Origin: Cardiocondyla obscurior
Lineage: Eukaryota > Arthropoda > Insecta > Hymenoptera > Formicidae
Assembly (NCBI RefSeq): GCF_019399895.1
Contig: NC_091870.1
Location: 5,377,001-5,441,000 of the forward strand
Length of the DNA stretch: 64,000 nt
Direction: 5' to 3'
Part shown: one piece after another, positions 9,501 to 18,700 of the stretch
Layout of the letters: each line of letters begins with the position of its first letter
Numbering within the stretch: position 1 is the first letter of the stretch
Program-made: the position numbers and the translations under genes
Notes under the pieces: model-generated
The model's input: the letters and a program-made list of their open reading frames with translations, nothing else
Told to the model about the DNA's origin: nothing
Database searches by the model: none

Positions 9501-12287
9501 CCGAGAAGTGTTGCAGGGACCCGCGGAATTCTGCCAGGTGCAGAAGGAGCGGGTGTACGCTTACTTCGAAGGACTGTATCGCGGAGGGGAGGACCTGGCC
9601 GGGTCCGGGGCGGCGGTGGAGCGCGCTGACCCCTCGGTCGGTGACGAGGACGCATACCTCACGGAGCCGTTCACGGTGCGAGTTGTACTCCGCCGGCTGA
9701 AGCGCATGAGTAACTCTGCGCCGGGGCCGGACGGGGTTACGTACAAGGACCTCCGTGCAGCGGATCCGGGGGCGCGTCTTCTGACGGCAATGTTTAACGC
9801 ATGCCTACGACTCGAGGCGGTACCCGTGGCATGGAAGACCTCCAATACAGTACTGATGTACAAGAAAGGTGACCGCGCGGATTTAAACAATTGGCGTCCT
9901 CTTGCTCTCGGCGACACCACCCAGAAGCTCTTCGCCGCGCTTGTAGCCGACCGTCTGACCGGCTGGGCGATCGAGAACGATAAGCTGAGTCCGGCTCAGA
10001 AGGGGTTTCTGCGGGACGAGGGGTGCTTTGAGCACAACTTTGTCTTGCATGAGATCCTGACTGACGCGCGGAGGGCTCGGTGGCAGGCGGTGGTGGCGTG
10101 GCTGGACCTATCCAGCGCGTTTGGCTCGGTCCCGCACGCGACTATCCGCCACGCTCTCACCCGTTCGGGGGTGCCGGGGGGCCTCATCAATATATGGGCT
10201 TCCATGTATGATGGATGCTCCACGCGGGTGCGGACCGCCGACGGCTTTACAGACCCCGTCCCGATTCGCTCGGGGGTGCGCCAAGGTTGTCCGCTGAGTC
10301 CGATAGTATTTGACCTCGCTATCGACTCGGTACTGCGTGCAGTTACCGGCGTTAAAGCGGGGTACGATTTATCGGGTGTACGCATTAGCACTCTCGCGTA
10401 CGCGGACGACATAGCACTGGTGTCCGACACGCCCGAGGGAATGCAACGGCTGCTCGCTGTTGCGGAGGAGAAAGCATCGGCGGCGGGATTGCGGTTCAAC
10501 CCAGGAAAATGTGCCACCCTCCACATCGGTGCGGGGGCGGGCGGAAGGGTCCTGCCTACGGTCTTCAGCCTCCAGGGACAGCCCGTTTCTCCCATGGCAG
10601 AGGGCGAATCCTATGGGTATCTCGGAGTGCCGACCGGCTTCGGGGTTGACCAGACTCCATATGCTACCATCGGGGGACTCCTTGAAGACATCCGCAAGGT
10701 GGACCGAGCCCCTCTAGCCCCGTGGCAAAAGGTGGAAACCGTGGCGACCAACATCCTGCCACGTGTGGACTTCCTACTTCGGGGCGCCGCGGTGATGAAG
10801 CGTCCCCTCCGTATCGCGGATAAAGAGATTAAACGTATTGTCAAGGCCTGGCTCAATCTCCCGCAGAGGGCGAGCGCGGAGGTGGTCTACCTCCCCCCCA
10901 GGTGGGGGGGGTGTGGACTGCTTCCGCTAGCTGACTTGGCTGACGTCCTGGCCGTCGCGCACGCCTTTCGTATGCTTACGGCGGGCGACGCGGCGGTCAG
11001 GAGCGTCGCACACACGTCCCTGGCGGGGGTGGTGGCCAGGCGTATCGGCCGTCCTCCGACCAGCGAGGACATCGCGGCATTCTTATCGGGCTCGCTTGAT
11101 TACGACTTCCGCGGAGGGGGCGAACAGTCGCTGTGGTCGAGGGCGAGGAACGCGGCGCGGAGACAGTCGGAGAGGCTGAACCTGAGGTGGCGATGGGTCG
11201 GGCCGACCGCGGAGCTGGTCGTTGAATGCCGTGGTACCCCCAGAGCCGAGGCAGTCGTTAAGATCCCGCCTGGCGCTCGTGATCAGGTGGTGACGCGACT
11301 TCGTGCTGCGGTGGCGGCCTTCTATAGTTATAACTTGTTAGCTAAACCGGACCAGGGGAAGGTCTACGACGTGTCGCGGCGCGCGGGAGTGAGCAATCAC
11401 TTTGTGCGCGGCGGCAGTTATACCCGCTTCGCCGACTGGCGATTTATCCACCGAGCCAGGCTGGATGTTCTCCCCCTGAACGGTGCGCGCCGCTGGGGGG
11501 AGTCGGACCGGAGGTGCAGGCGTTGCGGGTTGGCCGACGAGACTCTTCCCCACGTCATCAACCATTGCGGGGTTCACGCGGCCGCCATCCAGTATAGACA
11601 CGACGCGTTGCTGCATCGGCTGTGGAGGGCTTGTCGGCTGCCGGGGGAGAAACGAGTTAACCGGCGGGTGGAGGGCATCGATGGGGAACTGGCGGAGCTG
11701 CGCCCAGACCTCGTGGTCAGGCACGAGCCCTCCAAGAGTGTCGTCATATGCGACGTCACGGTGTCCTTCGAGAACCGCTGGAAGGCGTTCGATGACGCCA
11801 GGGCGAGGAAACTTGCCAAATATTCGCCATTGGCAGAGGCGCTGCAGCGCGGGGGATACCGGGTCGTCGTGACGGCCTTCGTCATTGGTGCTCTCGGCTC
11901 GTGGGATCCGATGAATGAGGAGGTGCTACGCCTGCTACGAGTTGGCAACTCGTATGCCTCTATGATGCGCCGCCTCATGATATCGGAGATCATTAGCTGG
12001 TCGAGGGACATCTACGTGGAACACGTGTCCGGCGTTCGCCAGTACGCTGCTCCTTCCCGCCTCGCCGGGGTTGGGGCGACTGCGACGCCTCCGACAGCCA
12101 TTCGCCGACGCTGGCCCGCACGGCCTAACGAGAATCAAAATAATGTACAACTTGTTCTGTGATTTGCAATTGTCTTAATTTATTGCCGTATGAGTATGCA
12201 TGTCGCGTTGCGTGCGTTGTCTGCCCACATTAGATACTTATTTAGTTATTTATTTATGTATTATTTTTTCTTCTGTACTCTTTTTTT
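6535..12287 (+). mobile_element. Non-LTR retrotransposon with restriction-like endonuclease (R2/R4-like), apparently full length
   Basis: The element is bounded by the 6-bp direct repeat ACTATT at 6529-6534 and 12288-12293, which I take as the target-site duplication. It has about 555 bp of 5' leader, one long frame, and a 125-bp 3' tail ending in a T run rather than poly(A). Base composition is strikingly GC-rich against the AT-rich sequence on both sides. The target is the coding sequence of a CACTA-like transposase, not 28S rDNA. Dropping the insert plus one repeat copy joins the transposase halves in frame, which supports these boundaries. Confidence 0.8.
7090..12162 (+). CDS. R2/R4-like non-LTR retrotransposon protein (zinc fingers, reverse transcriptase, RLE)
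   Basis: A single 1690-residue frame from the first ATG at 7090. It would nick target DNA and copy the element RNA into the site. Near the N-terminus are two C2H2-type fingers (CPRC...H-x4-H at about residues 16-45, FRCSVC...H-x4-H at about 60-85). A long Ala/Pro/Arg-rich segment follows. The reverse transcriptase is around 8.7-9.9 hundred residues in, with SAPGPDGV (near 9718), DLSSAFGSVPH (near 10105), GVRQGCPLSP (near 10275) and the catalytic AYADDIAL (near 10398). The C-terminus has a CCHC finger (CRRCG...H...C, near 11516-11570) and the endonuclease block RPDLVV followed by CDVTVSFE (11701-11770). An AT-rich island at about 8745-8850 interrupts the GC-rich frame, and a second long frame overlaps 8837-9700, so an old compensated frameshift is possible. 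Otherwise the frame looks intact. Confidence 0.85.
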   Translation: MEREPSVVVLDYPVANVRCPRCWMSETGVAKSRGEFSDHAHLAKHLKKYHPDLTLDFRCSVCGERSQGKSKYPYKYIKSHHEKEHVAGERGRDDRGDERGAAAGTSESVALNTRTRAAAAAGPSSDTAAGPSISKSVATRRPAQRKETTPPHIAETTRDEAAASATIEVAAVEPPRTYAEAAATRGVMSRRSARLGGPATTNSAAAVAGRSTAATKEKARPQRKGAPTRRRGATRQNSLTSPANEARAGCHITPDDSRPRNREPLVTPPIPAGAVTTTGNRRSMSVPLNASRPTRRPPRGSPTSPTFGHAGRSHGSRATPERTPPTQPRAGARRRRAARASSASATKSEGRPTRIEPREMPRRRKTPATRKPGAAPASQVSGGAEAARRPPPLHHRNAPPCGAHSAASTRGEGGPALGIPSPTPVTSRPCTLTTATVTTTTCGTPVMSTGLPAGGDMWRLSPPPQIIEERPRGAGGRWTRQAERTPEERMKETSEEECGGSGGGLWTTQRKKKSRRKIRWSGSSPEGCSPATARPRATPEHPCRASVDGSPENLKSNENNNNNYKESNTQTLDARCFQPRVVRVQNFERRIVVVAAPHEESGRGATCAMRAEDQGAGHPSDHVDGPGGGARRRVAHATGGPGTDERTPPSLGQSSGGAGRRRWPRQAPASTDLQPESQPAPVAAEMPRGARGRAERNALVGRAGTVDTVADLEELAALVARFFGEDASKAVGGGAPSNRDCSARSREARERRGGGCGREREDVRRGGRGPAPAGSSNSGEGRGGWVREAARLQALYRTNRRRAVREVLQGPAEFCQVQKERVYAYFEGLYRGGEDLAGSGAAVERADPSVGDEDAYLTEPFTVRVVLRRLKRMSNSAPGPDGVTYKDLRAADPGARLLTAMFNACLRLEAVPVAWKTSNTVLMYKKGDRADLNNWRPLALGDTTQKLFAALVADRLTGWAIENDKLSPAQKGFLRDEGCFEHNFVLHEILTDARRARWQAVVAWLDLSSAFGSVPHATIRHALTRSGVPGGLINIWASMYDGCSTRVRTADGFTDPVPIRSGVRQGCPLSPIVFDLAIDSVLRAVTGVKAGYDLSGVRISTLAYADDIALVSDTPEGMQRLLAVAEEKASAAGLRFNPGKCATLHIGAGAGGRVLPTVFSLQGQPVSPMAEGESYGYLGVPTGFGVDQTPYATIGGLLEDIRKVDRAPLAPWQKVETVATNILPRVDFLLRGAAVMKRPLRIADKEIKRIVKAWLNLPQRASAEVVYLPPRWGGCGLLPLADLADVLAVAHAFRMLTAGDAAVRSVAHTSLAGVVARRIGRPPTSEDIAAFLSGSLDYDFRGGGEQSLWSRARNAARRQSERLNLRWRWVGPTAELVVECRGTPRAEAVVKIPPGARDQVVTRLRAAVAAFYSYNLLAKPDQGKVYDVSRRAGVSNHFVRGGSYTRFADWRFIHRARLDVLPLNGARRWGESDRRCRRCGLADETLPHVINHCGVHAAAIQYRHDALLHRLWRACRLPGEKRVNRRVEGIDGELAELRPDLVVRHEPSKSVVICDVTVSFENRWKAFDDARARKLAKYSPLAEALQRGGYRVVVTAFVIGALGSWDPMNEEVLRLLRVGNSYASMMRRLMISEIISWSRDIYVEHVSGVRQYAAPSRLAGVGATATPPTAIRRRWPARPNENQNNVQLVL

Positions 12288-12517
12288 ACTATTTGCGCAC
12301 CTTATACCACAAGAATGCATCAGTAATATTAGGTTTCGTATTTAAAAAAGTAGGGGAATTTTATAAGAAACCTTGTCTATCAACTCGTGTTGATATAAAT
12401 ATAATAGTTAAACAAGATAACGAATTACAAATGTGGAATATAAATATGATTGCCACAAAACTAGTTGTGCTACCATTCGAAAATCAATATATTTCATTTC
12501 CACTTCTACATAATTAA
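12288..12517 (+). pseudogene. CACTA/EnSpm-like transposase, C-terminal end
   Basis: This is the downstream remainder of the transposase at 4572-6534, displaced by the 5.75-kb retrotransposon. From the repeated ACTATT the frame runs through VILGFVFKKVGEFYKK, STRVDIN and ends IATKLVVLPFENQYI...PLLHN before a TAA at about 12515, the kind of conserved I-x-K...P tail seen after the FEN block in relatives. The reading frame matches the one interrupted at 6534. Any start codon inside the retrotransposon tail is an accident. Confidence 0.6.
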
Positions 12518-12537
12518 TTTTTGGTGTATTTTATTGT

Positions 12538-14722
12538 ATTACCTTTTTTAAAAAAAAGGTATAAAAAAGCGCCAAGTATAAGCGCGCGAAAAGCATTCTC
12601 GACAAACTTTTTAAGTAAAATCAAGACTCTTCCAAAAAAAGACTTCTCCAAAATCAAGATTCCCTCAAACAAAGATTTCCCAAAAGAACCCCCCTAAAAA
12701 ACTCCGAAAACCAAAACTCCTCTCAAAAAAAGACTTCTCCAAAAAAATAATTCTCAAAAAAACTCCTACAAAAAGACTACAAAAAAAAGACTCCTCCAAA
12801 ATAGAACATAAAATGTGTACATTAATATCAAATACTCTCTATAAAAATAATGAGATCAAATAATAGCGCCAAGAACCTGAAGGAGCTAGAAAATTTTAGA
12901 AATTACAAACCCATGTGAAACCGTAAAACGTAGACCTAGGTTCGCCCCGATGATAAAACGTAATTAACATTATAAACCCATGTGGAACCGTAAAAACGTA
13001 GATCTAGGTTCGCCTCGATATGATATAACATGGTAATGTAAAGAAAGAAAATTATATTTAAGCAAAATCAAGACTCCCCCAAAAAAAGACTTTCATCAAT
13101 CAATATCAAATATTCTTTATAAAAATAATGAGATCAAATAATAGCGCCAAGAACCTGAAGGAGCTAGAAAATTTTAGAAATAACAAACCCATGTGAAACC
13201 GTAAAACGTAGACCTAGGTTCGCCCCGATGATAAAACGTAATTAACATTATAAACCCATGTGGAACCGTAAAACGTAAACCTAGGTTCGCCCCGATATGA
13301 TATAACATGGTAAAATGTAAAGAAAAAAAAAACTTGGCGCTGCGAAACCAAATCTTTAAAATCGAAAAAAACATTCTTTAAAATTTCAAATTATAATTTT
13401 TTGCTTTTTACGATGTGCTATGCATCAGATTTTTGTAACCACACCGGATGTATATTAAGATTTATAATACATCCGACAGTCCGCAGTCTGTAAAAGTGGG
13501 ACGGCAAAAAATTTGCTGCATTGCGCATTTTCAATATATTTTTATTTTATATTAAACATATTTTTTATGTCATCACCCTTCTTGTTTTTTCTCCCTCACC
13601 CTCTTTCCATCTTTTTTTTAAGGAGGTAAAAAATTTGTTGCATTGCTGAATTTTAATATTTTTTATTAAAATTCTTTACTTTTATTATTTTTTTTTTTAC
13701 ATTTTCTATTCAATATTTTTTTTTTTTATTTTAAAGATTTGGTTTCATAGAGCCAAATTTTTTTTTTTTTTGTTTTTTTCGATTTTAAAGATTTGGTTTC
13801 GCAGCGCCAAGTTTTTTTTTTTTTTACATTTTACCATGTTATATCATATCGGGGCGAACCTAGGTTTACGTTTTACGGTTCCACATGGGTTTATAATGTT
13901 AATTACGTTTTATCATCGGGGCGAACCTAGGTCTACGTTTTACGGTTTCACATGGGTTTGTTATTTCTAAAATTTTCTAGCTCCTTCAGGTTCTTGGCGC
14001 TATTATTTGATCTCATTATTTTTATAAAGAATATTTGATATTGATTGATGAAAGTCTTTTTTTGGGGGAGTCTTGATTTTGCTTAAATATAATTTTCTTT
14101 CTTTACATTACCATGTTATATCATATCGAGGCGAACCTAGATCTACGTTTTTACGGTTCCACATGGGTTTATAATGTTAATTACGTTTTATCATCGGGGC
14201 GAACCTAGGTCTACGTTTTACGGTTTCACATGGGTTTGTAATTTCTAAAATTTTCTAGCTCCTTCAGGTTCTTGGCGCTATTATTTGATCTCATTATTTT
14301 TATAAAGAATATTTGATATTGATTGATGAAAGTCTTTTTTGGGGGAGTCTTGATTTTGCTTAAATATAATTTTCTAGTTTCTTTAGGTTCTTGGCGCAAT
14401 TATTTGATCTCATTATTTTTATAGAGAGTATTTGATATTAATGTACACATTTTATGTTCTATTTTGGAGGAGTCTTTTTTTTGTAGTCTTTTTGTAGGAG
14501 TTTTTTGAGAATTATTTTTTTGGAGAAGTCTTTTTTTGAGAGGAGTTTTGGTTTTCGGAGTTTTTTTAGGGGGGTTCTTTTTTTGGGAAATCTTTGTTTG
14601 AGGGAATCTTGATTTTGGAGAAGTCTTTTTTGGAAGAGTCTTGATTTTACTTAAAAGTTTGTCGAGAATGCTTTTCGCGCGCTTATACTTGGCGCTTTTT
14701 TATACCTTTTTTTAAAAAAGGT
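12538..14722. repeat. Large foldback element with 0.83-0.95-kb inverted arms
   Basis: The left arm (about 12538-13368) is repeated in inverted form at about 13775-14722; both ends read TTACCTTTTTTAAA and share ggcgctt/aagcgcc words. Each arm contains internal repeats of about 230 bp with the words aacccatgtg, acctaggttcgcc and gcgccaagaacctgaaggag. The right arm has an extra partial unit, which explains its greater length. The roughly 400-bp centre is AT-rich, with no gene. Mirror-image open frames in the arms are artefacts. I see no transposase, so this looks like a non-autonomous foldback transposon. Confidence 0.8.
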
Positions 14723-15167
14723 AATTTTGGGAGATTTCATTCATTTTGTAGTTTATAATCAACAATATTAATGTACACATTTTACGTTCTATTTTGTTAA
14801 AATTTTTTTAGTCATTTTGTAGTTTTTTGTGGATTTTTTTGGGGAAAATTTTTTTTGGAGAAATTATTTTTGGGAGTATTATTTTTGGTTAAAATACACA
14901 TTCTGTTTTATTTTGGGAAGAGTAATGTTGAGGGGTTATATCAATAGAGACACGTTAGTATTTTGCGTTTTACATATAACATGCAGCAAAACTAACCATG
15001 TTATTACACTACATGTCATTTATTCTTAGCTATCTTGAGATTTTCGGATTTTAACAACAATCCAACCAATCGCTTTCTAAATAGGTTCCGTTTAAAGCTT
15101 GTATATTATTGATTGATTTTTTTCCAGAAAATTTTTGACATATATAATAGAATGGGCCCCATCCAAC
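14723..15167. other. T-rich stretch with no recognisable gene
   Basis: The stretch contains short echoes of the foldback arm (a gtacacatttt...gttctattttg word recurs) and T-rich runs. I see no coding, RNA or regulatory signal. Confidence 0.4.
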
Positions 15168-15495
15168 GCCCATTCTCGTGAGACGCACCAAATTAATACT
15201 TTTCGTCTCTCCGTTGCAATGTTACATTTAACACCTCTAACGTTTTTATAAAAATATTGGTCTCAGGCGCACAGCAGCCTTTTGTCGGCGCACAGCAGCC
15301 TTCTGTCTGCGCACAGCAACCAATATTTAAAACCAACGCCCATTTTTGTGAGACGCACTAAATTAATACTTTTCGTCTCTCCGTTGCAATGTTACATTTG
15401 AGACCTGTAACGTTTTCATAAAAATAATGGTCTCAGGCGCTCAGCAACCTTTTGTCGGCGCACAGCAGCCTTCTATCTGCGTACAGTAACCAATA
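15168..15495. repeat. Two direct copies of a 165-bp unit ending in gcgcacagcagcc words
   Basis: Copies start near 15168 and 15333 and share gtgagacgcac, cttttcgtctctccgttg and ggtctcaggcgc. Each ends in two or three repeats of the core gcgcacagcagcc. The same core is tandemly repeated at 23385-23600 on the far side of the Helitron protein genes, in the same orientation, so this is probably subterminal sequence of that element. Confidence 0.7.
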
Positions 15496-15724
15496 TTTTA
15501 ATTATTTCGCAAAATTTCCTATTCAAAGATATTAATATTTTCTCATTCCATCATTGTTATTAATCATTACGCAAGGTTTCTTATTCAGAGCTATTGAGAT
15601 TCTTTTTTTTAGCAAAATTTTCATAAATGTCTAAACTAACTATCAATCAGATTTTATTTTATTTTTTTTTAATTTAATAACTTATTGGTCCATGCTTGCA
15701 ATTTGTTAAATAAATTTATTTTTA

Positions 15725-18700
15725 TCAATCTTTTGTAAAAAAGTATATAAAGATCTTTAGCACCTCTGGGCCATTGTCTTTTTTAATTCGCTCATTATCT
15801 ATTTCAATCCAACTATTAGATTGTCTACAAATACTTCTATAATTTCCTTCTTCAATACTTGAACCAAAATGAAATATAGCATTCATAACTTTATATGATT
15901 TTTCAGCTATTAATACTGTAGCCGTTGGAATCTGAGATATATTACATCTACGTTTTGCTTTTACGATTTTTTCGTTTTTTAACGAAAATATTGCAAAATG
16001 AATAATAATTATATCTTTTGTCAACGTTAATTCTTTTTTAAACAATACACTATTTCCTGTACAATTATCACAAAATCCGTTATCAGTTTGATACCAATGA
16101 GAGTATGTAACATTAAATAAATCTTGTAGATTATAGCTCTGTTTGTTAAAATTAATAATAGGTATCGAAATAAATAAATTATTAGAACTAATTGTTTTTG
16201 TATATTGACACGTAACACATCGAATAGTAGAAGTTATTTCATGCTCTACTGACTCTCTTATACACTCGTACCTTGTACACAAAGTTGTTAAAAACTTGAT
16301 TCCATCTAGTTTTATATTCATCGAAAACGATTCTCCTAAATCTTGTCGAACATCATATGTATTTAAATTACTCATTCCATATTCATACCTATGCATTAAC
16401 ATACGTAGAATATTTGATTTATCACAATTAAGCAGTTGCTTTCTAATAGGACTTAAATGAAATAGACATTGTATAACCGTATTAGCGTAACATACAACAT
16501 TTTCTGTATTTTCAAAACCACGTAAAACCCAAGTGGTATTTATTTGTAACATTTGATTTTGCTGACCATTCTCTTGAACGGCTTCGACTAGTTTAGATTG
16601 TATCCATAGAATATCTTTCACTTTGATACGACGTTCCTTTTGCATAGTAATTATTTCTGCCTCTGGTTTGTACTTATATTTTAGTCGATTGTACTCGTCA
16701 ATAGCTTTTTCGTCAGCTGTCACTTTGGAAGGATCAAAGTTAATCAAATGCAATCCTTCCACAGTTGTTACTCGAGACAATGCAACGTAAGATTGACCAC
16801 AATTAAATATAGAATTGCCTATATCAATAACAGCAGTCTGTAAACTCAATCCTTGACTTTTATGAATAGTTATTCCATAACTCAGACACAGTGGAAATTG
16901 TTTTCTTACAACAAATGCTTTATCCACCACTTCAAATTTAACGTTTACTCTTTCTATCAAATATTCTAATCCTGAAGGTAAAAGCAATTTAATTTTTTCC
17001 ACACAATCAGTAGATATATCTCGTACAACTGAAACTACTGTAGCTATTGTACCGTTCACCAGACCCAATGTAGCATCGATATTACGCCTTATCATAACTT
17101 TTGCTCCAATTTTAATTACAATTTCTTTTGAAAGTCCAGCAGTTTTAGAATTATCATCGTCATTATTCGATAATACTTTTAATACTTTTTTTTTTAAATA
17201 TGAAGTACAGTCAATTGTATCTTCAGCAATTAGTAATATCTCTTTTGAATCAATGCGACTTAACATAGCTGTATTGAGAGCGTCACACATATGACGTGCA
17301 GGTAGTAGACAAACAGCGTCCGATGAACACTTATTAATAAAATCGCATAATTCCTTTAATCTGGATTCCAAAGAATCACCTTTAAAAATTATTTTTCTAT
17401 TTTCAAGTACGACACGATCAGTCGTTGTCAATGTACCAATACGAATTCTTGACAACAATTGCCTATATGTATCGTCTTCTCGCTGACGCATATTAATCGT
17501 CAATTCATCGTAATGAAATAACGTAGACCACAAATTAATAGCAGTTATAGAACCAATGCATTTGTTAATTTTATCATTTGATAATTGCGCAAAAATACAA
17601 TCTTCACGTACAGGAGGCAATTGAAGTAAATCGCCAAATAAAAGAATGTGTTTTTTACCGAACCAACCATCTTCAACGTCATTTGTATCAAATATTTCTG
17701 TCAATCGAAAATGTATATACATTAAAACCAAATTTGATATCATTGACACTTCATCAATTACAAAGAGAACAACTTCTTTAAGTTCACTTCGTAAAACTTT
17801 TAATACATGATTAGACAATGGTTTATACTTTGAAGTCTGACCATGTTCAACAGGTAATTGAAGTAATCTGTGAACAGTCAAACCATCAATGTTAAACGCT
17901 GCTATACCAGTAGGTGCTGCTAAAGCGGTATCTTTGTTGAGATTATGTTTAATCCAACATTTAATCGTTTTAATTAAGAAACTTTTTCCAGTTCCACCTT
18001 CTCCACTAACATATAAACGTAATATCGAATCTTTCGACCTTACCGTATCAATGACTCTATCAAATACTCTTAGTTGATCCGCATTTAATTTTGCTATCAT
18101 TTCTGAAACATCGATATTATCTATTTTCTCACCAAGATCTCTAAAATCTTGCATCGCTTCACCAGCTTCTATATTTTGAATACCAATCGGATTATCAGGA
18201 TCATCCTGAGACACATTCTTTTGTTGTAATTCTTCATCAACTTGCTGAACCAACTGTTTTGCATTTTCAAATGCTTTTTGCAATTCTTGTACTTTTTCAT
18301 GATATTGCAATGCCCCTGTAAGATGTAATTTTGCTTTTTCAAATGCTTCTGCATAAGTGTCACAATTATCTTTAAGATCGTTTAAATTTCGCCATGGTTT
18401 AAACATAAGCAGTAAAGAAAAGAAGTAATCTTCGGGCTGTGTTTCAACATTGTATTTATAGTGATTAATAAGACATGCACATCGTCGTCGTTTAAGAAAA
18501 TGTTTATTATCTATTTTATAATATTCAATTAATTTATTCTTTGGCTCCGTTGTCGTGACATCATACCACTTTGCAAACTCGTAAAGAGACACTGATTCCA
18601 ATTTTTCCACTCTATTTGGATAATAATCATCTACTAAAGCCGGACAAAATAAATCTGTGGATTCTTCATCTAGAGCTTCAATCTCTTTACGACTTTTTAA

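Noticed and set aside
7287..11724. Many long open frames on the minus strand and in other plus frames across the GC-rich retrotransposon
   Set aside because: They are shadows of the real frame in sequence with few A/T and hence few stops. They have no motifs and an Arg/Pro/Ala composition set by base content. The plus-frame at 8837-9700 is kept only as a frameshift question.
6535..12287. R2 element in 28S rDNA
   Set aside because: Neither flank is ribosomal; both flanks encode the CACTA-like transposase.
13174..13970. Two nearly identical 66-residue frames on opposite strands
   Set aside because: They lie in the mirror arms of the foldback and differ by one residue, so they are one repeat read twice. 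No conserved domain.
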